Positions 45,452 to 54,068 are shown, counted from the stretch's first letter. The stretch is 64,000 nucleotides of DNA from Caballeronia sp. SBC1 (GCF_011493005.1 NZ_CP049159.1:372001-436000), one strand, 5' to 3'. Notes: generated from the sequence alone by a model not told the origin. Made by a program: numbers and translations.

Positions 45452-46312
45452 ATGCGAAAACTCACCCCCGCCGGCCAGCAATTGATCGAAGAAGTCGCCC
45501 AGCGGCATGGATGCAGCACAGATGCCGCAATGAGCATGCTGGAGTCTGTGATTCGCGGTAACGGCAGCATGGCTCAATTCGATCATCCCGAATTTGGTGG
45601 TTCCGGCCAATGGATGCAGGGTGGCATGACCATGGTCTCCGACATGTTCAACAACCACCTGAAAAGCCAAGTGCAGGCGCTCTGTTCCGAGCTCTCCCGG
45701 CTGATAGCAAATCAGCCCGACCTGATTCGCAGCGGCAGCTTCCAGTCGCAGAGCCAGGGCAGTCAGCCGCAGCGCAATGACGGCACCGGCCAGCAACACC
45801 AGCAGCGCGCCAGTTACGGCGGCAGCACGCAGCAGCAGACCGCGACCGGACCGGTGAGCCTGTTTGTTCCGGCGCCCCCCGGCACCTCTGGCGACTGGTG
45901 GCCCGCTGATCTGGGACGCCCCAACAGCACCGGCGCGCAAAATGACGTCCGCTATGCCTTCTTTGCAGAGCCCCGGCGCTTGGCGATCGAAGTGAACGGC
46001 AGGATGACTGTGTACGATACGCTCGCTCACCAGATCAGCGGCTTCTCACAGCAGCAGTCCAGCGGCGCGTCCCTGACATTTTCTAGCCAGCACGGCTTGG
46101 TTGCCGTCGCCAGCCTCCCCGTTGTGTCGGCCGGAGGGGTTCCGCAGGCCGCGTCGTCGCCGGTGCAGGAGAAGCTCGTCAGCACTCATTCGGGCACCCG
46201 CGAGGCAGACGTGTTCGCCACCATAGAAAAGCTCGCCCAACTGCACGCGAAGGGAATTCTCAGCGATGAGGAGTTTGCCGCCAAGAAGGCGGAGCTGCTC
46301 AACCGTTTGTGA
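45452..46312 (+). CDS. SHOCT-domain protein
   Basis: A 286-residue soluble protein. The N-terminal region resembles a helical repeat (LTPAGQQLIEEVAQRHGCSTDAAMSMLESVIRGNG), the middle is Gln/Ser-rich (about 90-130) and is followed by a beta-rich domain (FAEPRRLAIEVNGRMTVYDT). The C-terminal 30 residues (IEKLAQLHAKGILSDEEFAAKKAELLNRL) are a SHOCT oligomerisation motif. Function unknown. Confidence 0.75.
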   Translation: MRKLTPAGQQLIEEVAQRHGCSTDAAMSMLESVIRGNGSMAQFDHPEFGGSGQWMQGGMTMVSDMFNNHLKSQVQALCSELSRLIANQPDLIRSGSFQSQSQGSQPQRNDGTGQQHQQRASYGGSTQQQTATGPVSLFVPAPPGTSGDWWPADLGRPNSTGAQNDVRYAFFAEPRRLAIEVNGRMTVYDTLAHQISGFSQQQSSGASLTFSSQHGLVAVASLPVVSAGGVPQAASSPVQEKLVSTHSGTREADVFATIEKLAQLHAKGILSDEEFAAKKAELLNRL

Positions 46313-46349
46313 GCGTCCCGCCGTCGCGCAGCGCGATTCGGCTTCGCAA

Positions 46350-46530
46350 GTCGGGGATACGCGCGAAGTGCTGGCACGCATGCGCGCCGTGATGCGTCGT
46401 GATGCGCAACCGTTGCAAGTGCCGATCACGCACGGCAAACATCCGCGTGCTTATCGTTTTGCCGGCTGGGTGCTCAACCTCAATACCCGACGCCTGAGCA
46501 CGCCGGACGAGACTCTTCTGCCGCCACGCC
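46350..46530 (+). pseudogene. Relic of an OmpR-type response regulator
   Basis: A frame encodes GDTREVLARMRAVMRRDAQP and then AYRFAGWVLNLNTRRLSTPDETLLP. This is the end of a receiver domain and the start of a trans_reg_C winged helix of an OmpR-family regulator. The phospho-acceptor part and the DNA-recognition helix are missing, and no start or ribosome site is present. Confidence 0.65.
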
Positions 46531-46738
46531 CTCGCAGTGATGGCACGCCGTGGAGAGCGCGGCGGATCTGGAGTCACGGAACGCAAAAGCTATGTAAGCA
46601 CCGTGGTAGCTGCTACCGAGGAAATGGGTGGAGACCGTACTTAAATGGCAAAGCCCTTCGACTGCCTTCATGCGCCCAATCAATCCGCTCCCTTGCTTAC
46701 TTTAAAGTCGTGAAAGCAACCGTTCACAGACAACCGCT

Positions 46739-47440
46739 TCAGGCGGTCGCCTCGGTCGGTTCTGACATCGTCACGCAGTTCTTTACGCTCGGACGCTCTT
46801 GCATCCTTGCGTACCAAGCTTGAAGAGCCTCGCACTCCGCCGGCACCGTCAGTTCCACGAGCCCCGCAAAGATCAAACCGCCTATGACCGTGATGTCGGC
46901 CATCGAGAAGACGTCACCGGCGACGAACGGCTGTGTTTTTAGAATGGCATCGAAATAGTGCATACCCCTGAGGGCTTTGTCGCGTTGACGGAACCCCCAC
47001 TCGGCGTTCTGATAAAGCTCGACGTGGGCTCCAAGCCCCGGTGTGCCGTGATGGAAATAAACGCTAATGGCATCGAGCAGCTCCAATTCGGCGCGCTTGC
47101 TCATCATGTGGATGACGCCCTTTTCGCGCGGTGTCCTGCCGGTGAGCGTTGGAGCGCCATCAAGCGCGTCAAGGTATTCGGTAATGGCCGTGCATTCGGC
47201 AATGAAGGTTCCGTCGTCGAGTTCGAGCACCGGCAGCGTACCTGAGTAGTTCTTCGCGAGGAACTCGGCCTTCTTGTGCTCGCCTTTCCAAAGATCGACC
47301 GACACAAACTGGACGCGCGATTGCAGGTTCTTCTCGGCCAAAGCAATACGTACCCGAGCCGGATAAGGGCCAGTATGCCAATCGTAAATCTTCATCATGG
47401 CCAGTTTGGTTGCGTCGAATTTGATGTTGTCGGAACTCAT
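46739..47440 (-). CDS. Glutathione S-transferase
   Basis: About 233 residues with an N-terminal thioredoxin-like domain (MKIYDWHTGPYPARVRIALAEKNLQSRVQFVSVDLWKGEHK, SGTLPVLELDDGTFIAECTAITEYLD) and a helical C-terminal domain (FSMADITVIGGLIFAGL). It conjugates or otherwise processes electrophiles with glutathione. AAAGG precedes the ATG at 47440. It is divergent from a TetR gene; two operator-like repeats lie between, so it is probably the regulated target. Confidence 0.9.
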   Translation of the reverse strand: MSSDNIKFDATKLAMMKIYDWHTGPYPARVRIALAEKNLQSRVQFVSVDLWKGEHKKAEFLAKNYSGTLPVLELDDGTFIAECTAITEYLDALDGAPTLTGRTPREKGVIHMMSKRAELELLDAISVYFHHGTPGLGAHVELYQNAEWGFRQRDKALRGMHYFDAILKTQPFVAGDVFSMADITVIGGLIFAGLVELTVPAECEALQAWYARMQERPSVKNCVTMSEPTEATA

Positions 47441-47502
47441 TGTTTGCCTTTCTACAGTTGGTTGCATCGGAATAGATACCGTCAGGACCGTAGCGACAAT
47501 AC

Positions 47503-47556
47503 CTACCGCCCACTTGGTAGGGATTGCTGTTAAAAAGGCTACCGTCCACTTGGTAG
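47503..47556. promoter_or_regulatory. Tandem TetR operator pair between GST and tetR
   Basis: CTACCGCCCACTTGGTAG (47503-47520) and CTACCGTCCACTTGGTAG (47539-47556) differ by one base and are 36 bp apart, centre to centre. Each has inverted ends CTACC...GGTAG. Two such sites in a divergent promoter, next to a TetR gene, are strong candidates for the operators that repress both genes. Confidence 0.8.
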
Positions 47557-47621
47557 GTTTAGTCTAGAAGCTATAATGTTGCCCGTCAACACCCATTTTT
47601 TCTTTTCGAGGGGCGGCAGCA

Positions 47622-48197
47622 GTGAAAAATGAAGTGAGCTCAAACTCCAGGGAGAACATCCTGGCAGCCGCCAAGAGGGTCGCGCAGGCGCGTGGCTATG
47701 GCGGGTTGAATTTTCGTGACCTCGCGGAAGATGTCGGCATCAAGGCCCCGAGCATGTACCACCACTTCCCAAGCAAGGCCGATCTGGGCGCAGCGGTAGC
47801 GAGGCGCTATTGGGAGGACTCAGCGGCTACTCTGGACGCACTGTTAGCCGGATCCTCGGATCCGATCCAGTGCCTGCGCCAGTATCCTGATACGTTTCGC
47901 AAGGCACTTCAGAATGATAATCGCATGTGCCTGTGCAGCTTCATGGCCGCCGAATATGATGACCTGCCAGAAGCGGTGAAGAAGGAGGTCCAGACCTTTG
48001 CTGATGTGAATGTTGCGTGGCTGAGCAAAGTTCTGTCCGCCGCAGCGGTGGTCAGTTCCGAGGAGAGTGAACCGCGGGCTCGCGCCATTTTCGCCGCCGT
48101 CGCTGGCGCTCAGCTCATGGCGAGGAGCCGCTCGGATATCTCGCTCTATGACTCAGTAATTGAGAGTTATCGCGTGGCTGGTCTCCTACCGGCCTAG
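47622..48197 (+). CDS. TetR/AcrR-family regulator
   Basis: A 191-residue repressor: helix-turn-helix ILAAAKRVAQARGYGGLNFRDLAEDVGIKAPSMYHHFPSKADLGAAV and an all-helical ligand domain. Two close cysteines (Cys103 and Cys105 in NRMCLCSFMAAEYDDLP) recall electrophile-sensing repressors such as NemR, which would suit a GST target (inference). The start is GTG at 47622, after GAGGGG. It probably represses itself and the GST gene through the paired sites upstream. Confidence 0.88.
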   Translation: MKNEVSSNSRENILAAAKRVAQARGYGGLNFRDLAEDVGIKAPSMYHHFPSKADLGAAVARRYWEDSAATLDALLAGSSDPIQCLRQYPDTFRKALQNDNRMCLCSFMAAEYDDLPEAVKKEVQTFADVNVAWLSKVLSAAAVVSSEESEPRARAIFAAVAGAQLMARSRSDISLYDSVIESYRVAGLLPA

Positions 48198-48354
48198 CCG
48201 CGCAATCAACGCCCGCCTCAAATATCCGTTCGATTTGGAGTACGGTCGTCAGTCGGAGAAAGGCCTTAACGGCGGTACGGTCGGGGCCGTGAATGGCTAC
48301 TAGCGGGCTTCTCCGACCTCGGAACGACGACCGTAACCTAAACCCACGCGAAGC

Positions 48355-48596
48355 GGTATGGCGTACGATTGCCGGGACAACCGCAAGGCGATTTTCAATC
48401 GCGGCGTGACGCCCAACATCAACCCTAACTCGCGCGGGCGCAAAACACCGAAGCAAGGTCGCAAGCCGCTGTTGGTCTTTACCTGGGAGGACACGGTTGC
48501 CCGCTGCCTCGCTTCGATCGCCTCAGTCACCTGCACTACGCATGCAAGACCCTTGCTTGCACGATGATCAGCCTGCGGCACTTCTGTCGCGAATAG
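48355..48596 (+). mobile_element. Transposase relic (IS4/IS5-like C-terminal fragment)
   Basis: The frame AYDCRDNRKAIFNRG, then TPNINPNSRGRKTPKQGRKPLL and FTWEDTVARCL, matches the C-terminal DDE region of IS4/IS5-type transposases seen in Burkholderia. Part of the usual stretch between GRKPL and FxWED is deleted, and the end (LSHLHYACKTLACTMISLRHFCRE, to TAG at 48594) lies in another frame. No N-terminal part or inverted ends were found. Confidence 0.65.
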
Positions 48597-48909
48597 TCTT
48601 TACAGTCATGGCCGTAACCGATGGTGCCGGGCGCCGAGCGGCCGCACGCCTGTCTCATGCATCTGAAAATAGAATTTTAATCAGCATAACCAATCATCAC
48701 TTTCCGAAAAGAGCACATCTACGGAAAGCGATCATCACCTTCGCGATGCTTTCGAAGCATCGCCACCGGCACTAAACGGCATTGGATAACACTATTTTGT
48801 ACGCTGACAGTGTAGATGGACACACAAGGCATCTCTTGCCCAATCGTGATTCAATTCTTGATCGCCTCGATGGATAGAGGGAAACAGCGTTCCGCTAGAT
48901 GGCCGCCAG
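48597..48909. other. AT-richer spacer between transposase and transporter relics
   Basis: A 313-base stretch lower in GC than the rest of the window, with no supported gene. It probably marks a junction created by past insertion or deletion. Confidence 0.35.
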
Positions 48910-49207
48910 GTAGAGGCCACCCATGGGGATGGAGGGTTCCGTTCGTGATCGGCCTGCTCATCGCCCCGGTTGGCTTCTGGATCCGCAATCACCTCAACGA
49001 ACCAGAAGCGATTGCCGTGTCATCGCACGCCCCGGTAACCACGAAAATATCGATGGTACAGGCGCTCCGCGAGCACCGAAAAGCATTGATTTCCAGTTCG
49101 CTCCTGACCGCCTCTGCGACGATCGCTTTGCACATCCTCGTCATCTATATGCCTACGTTCGCCAACCGCAGCCTGGGCATTCCGCTCGACAACGCGTTCG
49201 CATCCCA
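48910..49207 (+). pseudogene. Relic of an MFS (metabolite:H+ symporter type) transporter
   Basis: A frame encodes WGWRVPFVIGLLIAPVGFWIR, NEPEAIAV, ALREHRKALISSSLLTAS and ALHILVIYMPTFANRSLGIPLDNAF, several membrane helices and linkers in the order found in ProP/citrate-type MHS transporters. The first third and everything after LGIPLDNAF are missing; beyond about 49207 the sequence instead matches a PAS domain on the opposite strand. Confidence 0.65.
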
Positions 49208-49331
49208 GTGCATCGACGTCTTCCCTGCAGCGCCCGCTGTGCAACTCCATGAACCGATTCCATATGATCACGCGCATATTGGCATCCACCACGAAGACCC
49301 CGACATTGACGAGGTGGGCAATAGCGATCAC
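49207..49331 (-). pseudogene. Relic of a PAS-domain sensor protein
   Basis: The minus strand encodes IAIAHLVNVGVFVVDANMRVIIWNRFMELHSGRCREDV, a PAS-domain start (FVVDxxMRVxxWNRFMExHSG). It breaks off after about 40 residues where the transporter relic begins on the other strand. Probably a fragment of a sensor kinase or GGDEF protein. Confidence 0.6.
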
Positions 49332-49360
49332 GAGTAAGTCTGTTTAATTGCGGTCCATGC

Positions 49361-49392
49361 AAAAAACCCGATGGGCGGGCGTCACCGCCCGG
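49361..49392 (-). terminator. Possible intrinsic terminator of the tandem hypothetical genes
   Basis: On the minus strand GGGCGG and CCGCCC form a stem, followed by ATCGGG and six T. It lies about 75 bases past the last stop of the minus-strand pair at 49468-50262. The hairpin is not perfectly adjacent to the T run, so confidence is moderate. Confidence 0.4.
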
Positions 49393-49467
49393 TATCTGCT
49401 TAACAGCACGACCGTCGCCGGTCCACATCGGGGGTTTCCACCGTGCATCGTCTACTACGCGACCCTG

Positions 49468-49827
49468 CTAAATGAATGCGTGCCGATGTCCAATGTCCAC
49501 CAGCAACTTTGGCCACTCGGTAACACTGGCGTCGTCATGTACCACTTCTAGCTCTATCAATAGCGCCATGATTTCTTGATCGTATGCGTTGACGTTCGAT
49601 GCGTAGAGCATTTGCAACAGGGCGCCGTCGCTTGCGTGCTGGTAGTACGAAATTCCGATGCCTTCAATGTCTGGACAATAAATCCCGTCGCTGATCAACG
49701 AGCCTATGGCACATCTGCGTCCGTCTTCGCACCGCAGCCGACAGGAGCCATTGTCATCCTCCGACACGGCGCGCTGCGTGAGGAGATGCGCACTTACGCG
49801 CTCGTAGATTTCTTGTTTGGAGAACAT
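49468..49827 (-). CDS. Hypothetical protein, Cys-motif family, tandem copy 2
   Basis: A 119-residue protein with an N-terminal helix (QEIYERVSAHLLTQR), a Cys-rich turn (SCRLRCEDGRRCAIGSLISDGIYCPDIEGIGI) and C-terminal helices ending VDIGHRH. The same order appears in the upstream neighbour, so the two are paralogues. The pattern RCAIGSLI..Y.P..EG recalls a widespread small-protein family of unknown function in phages and beta/gammaproteobacteria (KCAVGCLIPD type). Nine bases separate it from the upstream gene, so they are one operon. Confidence 0.65.
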   Translation of the reverse strand: MFSKQEIYERVSAHLLTQRAVSEDDNGSCRLRCEDGRRCAIGSLISDGIYCPDIEGIGISYYQHASDGALLQMLYASNVNAYDQEIMALLIELEVVHDDASVTEWPKLLVDIGHRHAFI

Positions 49828-49836
49828 ATGAGTCGC

Positions 49837-50262
49837 TCAGGCGGCCGATTTGAGAAGTTCAGCCGACAAGTCGAATTGACGGGCAATAGAGGCCAGACGA
49901 TCACGCCATTCCCACGTCCCGAACGCATCGTGGACATTTTGCAAGCAGCTCAGCAAATCGACGGTGCGAGCGTCGTACACATTGATACGTGAGCGAAGCA
50001 GTGCGCGGGCAAGTGCCGCGACGCCCGCGACCATGTAGAACGGCACGGTGTGACTGTCGGCTCTCAGATAACGTACCGGCACACCTTCCATAGCGCTAGT
50101 GTGATCCTGCGGCCTGATAAAGCTGCCGACTGGGCAGCCGCCGCAACTTCCTCGATACGCGCCGCTGCCAAGCGGCAGGAGTGCAGCGCGACCCTGGCGC
50201 AAGAGATGATCCACCGATTTGTCGAAGATTTCTTGGTGCGTGTGGAAATTTATGGCTTTCAT
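49837..50262 (-). CDS. Hypothetical protein, Cys-motif family, tandem copy 1
   Basis: A 141-residue paralogue of the next gene: HQEIFDKSVDHLLRQG, then GAYRGSCGGCPVGSFI with Cys40 and Cys43, MEGVPVRYL, and a helical end with LLSCLQNVHDAFGTWEWRDRLASIARQFDL. The shared Cys motif, EG turn and LQ.(V/I)HD..... W helix define the family. No function known. The cysteines could bind metal or form a disulfide. Confidence 0.65.
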   Translation of the reverse strand: MKAINFHTHQEIFDKSVDHLLRQGRAALLPLGSGAYRGSCGGCPVGSFIRPQDHTSAMEGVPVRYLRADSHTVPFYMVAGVAALARALLRSRINVYDARTVDLLSCLQNVHDAFGTWEWRDRLASIARQFDLSAELLKSAA

Positions 50263-50702
50263 GGTCGCCCCCCCAGCGCGGAGTAGTGATTGCGTGCATC
50301 CTTATAAGGGATATCGGCGTCTTTATCCTGCTCTGTATCGCTACTAACCCGAGATCCCGCGTCGGTGGCCGGCCGCCAAGCTCGGTTACACAAAGCAGCG
50401 TGCGGAACAGATCGACTATCGCGATGCGTATTTCTCCGCCCCCCGCCAAACGACTCGTGTGCTGGCCCGGCTGACACTTCGTCAGGTTCGCTGCAACGCT
50501 TCACCGACAACACGCACTCCTTCCGCCATCTGATCAAAATGATCGATTCGATCGTTTTAGGGTTAACATTGATCTATTAGGTCATTTTTGATCTTATAAT
50601 GACCGTATCGATCAATGCATGACCGACTTCTGATCGATGAGATCGCGACGCTTTGAACATCAAGAAGCGCCAGAGGCGCTCAAAAAAACTAACGGAGAAC
50701 AC
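50263..50702. other. Divergent intergenic region with the sugar-acid operon promoter
   Basis: A 440-base spacer between the minus-strand hypothetical pair and the porin. The distal half is ordinary; from about 50530 to 50640 it becomes AT-rich and holds the palindromes and TATAAT listed separately. Confidence 0.5.
50536..50604 (+). promoter_or_regulatory. Operator palindromes and -10 box of the sugar-acid operon
   Basis: AAAATGATCGA, one base, then TCGATCGTTTT (50536-50558) is a 23-bp palindrome with one mismatch. GGTCATT-N11-AATGACC (50580-50604) is a second perfect inverted repeat and covers a TATAAT box (50595-50600). TTGATC at 50569-50574 could be the -35, though the 20-bp spacer is long. 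The DeoR regulator encoded at the end of the operon is the likely binder (inference). Confidence 0.6.
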
Positions 50703-51878
50703 ATGCAGATGAAGCGTTCCATGCAAGTCCTGGCCACTCTGGGAGCAGTCGGCGCGTCGCAATTGGCAGCTACATGCGCTCACGCCCAGAGTTCGGTCAC
50801 GCTCTATGGCTTGATCGACACCTCGCTTGTTTACTCGAACAATCAGAAAGGTAGCGCCAACTACCAGATGTCGAGCGGAACGCTTTCCGGAAGCCGTTGG
50901 GGCCTGAGAGGACAAGAGGATCTGGGCGGGGGCATGCAGGCGTTGTTTGTCCTGGAAAACGGCTTCAGCAGCACAGCCGGCACGCTCGGCCAGAACGGCC
51001 GCGAGTTTGGGCGGGCTGCGTATGTCGGCCTTGGAACCCCATTCGGCAAGTTCACGGCCGGCCGTCAAAACGAAGCTTCTGCCGACTTCCTCGGTACGCT
51101 CGTTGCGTCCAACCAGTGGGCCGGTGGCCTCGGCGCGCACCCGGGTAATACAGACAACCTCTATGTCAACGCCCGTATCAGCAACAGCGTCAAATATGTC
51201 AGCAACGACTACGCGGGTTTTCGCTTCAGCGGCCTTTACAGCTTCGGCGGCACGGCCGGCAACTTTGGCAATAACCGCGTCTGGAGCCTGGGCGCGACCT
51301 ATGTGAACGGCCCGTTCGTCGTAGCGGCTTCGTACCTGAACGCCGCGCAGCCCAATACGTCGCTCTACGACGGCACCGCCGGGACCGCCGCGATTTCGCC
51401 GAACAACACGCCGATCTACTCAGGCTACACGTCGGCGCGTAACTTGCAGGTGGCGGGTCTCGGCGGCGCTTATACGCTGGGCGCGGCCACCTTCGGAGTG
51501 GTGTACTCGAACTCGAAGTACAGGGATCTGGGAACGGCTGCGGGCACGCTGCCGGTCACGCGCTTTCTCGGCGACACAGCCACCTTCGACAACGTCGAAG
51601 CCAACTTCCGCTATCAACTCACGACTCCCTTGTTGCTCGGGGTCTCCTACAACTACACCCGTAGCCACGGCGCGGGCGAAGCGCACTACAACCAGGTCAA
51701 TTTGGGCGCAGACTATTTCCTGTCGAAGCGCACTGACGTGTACCTGAGCACCGGCTGGCAGCAGGCGAGCGGCACGGACTCGACGGGCCACGCAGCAACG
51801 GCCGCTTTTTGGCCGCTTACGGCATCGAGCAATTCGCATCAGGTCGTGGCTGCGCTCGGCTTGCGCCACAAATTCTGA
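50703..51878 (+). CDS. Outer-membrane porin (Burkholderia-type)
   Basis: About 391 residues: signal peptide ending in CAHAQ, mature start SSVTLYGLIDTSLVYSNNQKG, GREFGRAAYVGLGTPFGKFTAGRQNE, and the terminal LGLRHKF with C-terminal Phe. It is a paralogue of the porin at 5766. GGAG precedes the ATG at 50703; the frame open to 50637 is leader. First gene of the sugar-acid operon, probably the outer-membrane entry for its substrate. Confidence 0.93.
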   Translation: MQMKRSMQVLATLGAVGASQLAATCAHAQSSVTLYGLIDTSLVYSNNQKGSANYQMSSGTLSGSRWGLRGQEDLGGGMQALFVLENGFSSTAGTLGQNGREFGRAAYVGLGTPFGKFTAGRQNEASADFLGTLVASNQWAGGLGAHPGNTDNLYVNARISNSVKYVSNDYAGFRFSGLYSFGGTAGNFGNNRVWSLGATYVNGPFVVAASYLNAAQPNTSLYDGTAGTAAISPNNTPIYSGYTSARNLQVAGLGGAYTLGAATFGVVYSNSKYRDLGTAAGTLPVTRFLGDTATFDNVEANFRYQLTTPLLLGVSYNYTRSHGAGEAHYNQVNLGADYFLSKRTDVYLSTGWQQASGTDSTGHAATAAFWPLTASSNSHQVVAALGLRHKF

Positions 51879-51981
51879 ATGTTTAACTCGCGGCGCGTGC
51901 GGGTCTTCCCTGCGCGCACCGCTTCAAATACCAGGACGGCCCCTCGCGTGCCGTTCGCTTAAAGCTTAGCGGAGCCCAAGC

Positions 51982-52878
51982 ATGCCAGTTTCGTTCAAAG
52001 GGATCATCCCTGCCCTTATTACACCGATGACCTCATCCGAAGCCGTCGACGAAGACGGGTTGCGCGCACTGATCGAACGTTTGATCGAAGCCGGCGTGCA
52101 TGCGCTTTTCGTGCTTGGCACGAATGGCGAATTCATCGCGCTGAGCGAAGCGGAAAAGCTTGAAATCGCGCGAATCGCCGTGGACCAGGCACGCTCGCGA
52201 GTGCCGGTGATTGCGGGCACCGGCGCCTACGCCACCCGCGACGTCATCGCGCTGAACCGCAAGATGCAGGATCTCGGCGTGGACGCTGCGTCGGTGATCA
52301 CGCCGTACTTCAACGGCGCGACGCAAGCGGAACTCTTCACGCACTACGCGAAGATTGCGGAAGCCACAACGCTTCCCATCATGCTTTACACGATTCCGGC
52401 CAAGGCGGGTGTGACGCTCAATGTGGACACCGTTCGCCGTCTTGCCGATATTCCCAACATTCGCGGCATCAAGGACAGCGGCGGCGACTTTGATCGTCTG
52501 CTGCAACTGATCAACCTGCGCCGTGACGACTTCGCCGTTTTCACCGGCACCGACTCCATGATCCTCTGGACGCTGATTGCGGGCGGAGACGGTGCGGTTG
52601 CCGCGACCACCAACGCTGTGCCCGATGTCGTCATGTCGATCTGGAACAACTTCCAGGCGGGAGATATAGCGAGTGCTCGCCGTGCCCAGGAATCCCTGCG
52701 CGCGCTGCGTGATGCGTTTGCGCTCGGCACAATGCCCGTGGTGCTCAAGACCGCGGCCGAGATGCTCGGCATGCCGGCCGGCCCCGCGCGCGCGCCCGCA
52801 CAACCGCTCGACGAGAAAACCCGCGAGCGTCTTTTCGAAGCGCTCGCGATCTATCGCGGCGCGGCCAACACGAAGTAG
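51982..52878 (+). CDS. DapA-family (class I pyruvate) lyase/dehydratase
   Basis: A 298-residue TIM barrel. The Schiff-base Lys164 lies in RGIKDSGGDF and the catalytic Tyr136 in PIMLYTIPAKAG, at family-standard positions; GTNGEF is the substrate-carboxylate loop. The family includes dihydrodipicolinate synthase, N-acetylneuraminate lyase and 2-keto-3-deoxy sugar-acid aldolases and dehydratases. In this operon a sugar-acid aldolase or dehydratase is far more likely than lysine synthesis. GGAG precedes the ATG. Confidence 0.9.
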   Translation: MPVSFKGIIPALITPMTSSEAVDEDGLRALIERLIEAGVHALFVLGTNGEFIALSEAEKLEIARIAVDQARSRVPVIAGTGAYATRDVIALNRKMQDLGVDAASVITPYFNGATQAELFTHYAKIAEATTLPIMLYTIPAKAGVTLNVDTVRRLADIPNIRGIKDSGGDFDRLLQLINLRRDDFAVFTGTDSMILWTLIAGGDGAVAATTNAVPDVVMSIWNNFQAGDIASARRAQESLRALRDAFALGTMPVVLKTAAEMLGMPAGPARAPAQPLDEKTRERLFEALAIYRGAANTK

Positions 52879-52898
52879 TGGAAACGAGATCAACCTCA

Positions 52899-54068
52899 AT
52901 GAGCAATCCTTATCATTTTCAGACCGTCAAACACATCGTGCATGGGGCCGGCAGCCTGAACCTGTTGCCCGAAAAACTTGCCCTGCTCGATACACCCATC
53001 AAGCGTATCGCACTCATCACGCAGCCGGCGATCGAAGCGCTTGGCGTGATCGAGCAGGTCGTGGCAGGCCTCGCCGCGAAGGATGTTGAAGTACTGGTCG
53101 TGCGCGGTGTTGAACCGGAGCCGACTATTGGCAATGTTGAAGCCGTGTTCCGTGATCAGATCGCGCCGTTTGCACCGCAAGCCGTCCTCTCGATCGGCGG
53201 CGGCAGTGTGCTCGATGCCGCCAAGCTCTTCGCGGTGCGCCTGACCAACGACCAGCCGCTGCGCGAATGGCTCGGCATTGACCTCATCCGCAACCCCGGT
53301 GTGCCGATGATCCTTGTGCCCACCACCGCTGGCACAGGCTCCGAAGTGACACCGAACGCCATTGTCACGTTGCCTGACGAAGAGCTGAAAGTGGGTATCG
53401 TGAGCCGTCACCTGCTGCCCCAGATCGTGATCCTCGATGCCTCGTTGACCCTCGGGTTGCCCAAGGCGATCACTGCCGCGACGGGCATGGACGCGTTCGT
53501 TCACTCGCTCGAGTCGTACATCTCGACAAAGGCCAACCCCATTAGCGACATGTTCGCAATGGAGTCAATGAGGCTGATTGGCACAAACATTGTGGAGGCG
53601 TACGAGCACGGCGATTCGATCAAGGCTCGCGAAGCCATGATGCTCGGTTCAATGTACGGCGGACTCGCGCTGACGGCGGCCGGCACCGCTGCCGTCCATG
53701 CTCTGGCCTACCCGCTCGGCGGCATGTTCAACATCACCCACGGCGTTGCCAACGCCATGCTGCTCCCGCACGTGATGGCGTTCAACCTGGACGCCATCGT
53801 TGAACGTCTCGCCACGGTGGCCCGGGCACTCGATCTGAGTGGACCGGCCGACAGCGCGGATACCGCCGCGCAAAAACTGATCGACCAGATTGTCGCGTGG
53901 ACGGCGGCCGTGGATATTCCGCAGGATCTGCGCGTCTTCGGTGTGTCGGAGGAACATCTGGATGCGCTCGCGGTAGCGGCATCGAAGGTCAAGCGGCTGC
54001 TGGGGAACAATCCCAAGGCGCTGAGTCTTGACGACATGAAGGCGATTTATCGCAGGCTGCTGCCATGA
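52899..54068 (+). CDS. Iron-containing alcohol dehydrogenase
   Basis: About 389 residues of the group III Fe-ADH family: SIGGGSVLDAAKLFAV (NAD binding), PTTAGTGSEVTPNAIV, and HALAYPLGGMFNITHGVANAMLLPHV with the iron-ligand histidines. It probably oxidises a hydroxyl of the sugar-acid substrate or reduces an aldehyde released by the DapA-family lyase. The ATG at 52899 follows the lyase stop by 20 bases. The stop overlaps the next gene as ATGA. Confidence 0.9.
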   Translation: MSNPYHFQTVKHIVHGAGSLNLLPEKLALLDTPIKRIALITQPAIEALGVIEQVVAGLAAKDVEVLVVRGVEPEPTIGNVEAVFRDQIAPFAPQAVLSIGGGSVLDAAKLFAVRLTNDQPLREWLGIDLIRNPGVPMILVPTTAGTGSEVTPNAIVTLPDEELKVGIVSRHLLPQIVILDASLTLGLPKAITAATGMDAFVHSLESYISTKANPISDMFAMESMRLIGTNIVEAYEHGDSIKAREAMMLGSMYGGLALTAAGTAAVHALAYPLGGMFNITHGVANAMLLPHVMAFNLDAIVERLATVARALDLSGPADSADTAAQKLIDQIVAWTAAVDIPQDLRVFGVSEEHLDALAVAASKVKRLLGNNPKALSLDDMKAIYRRLLP

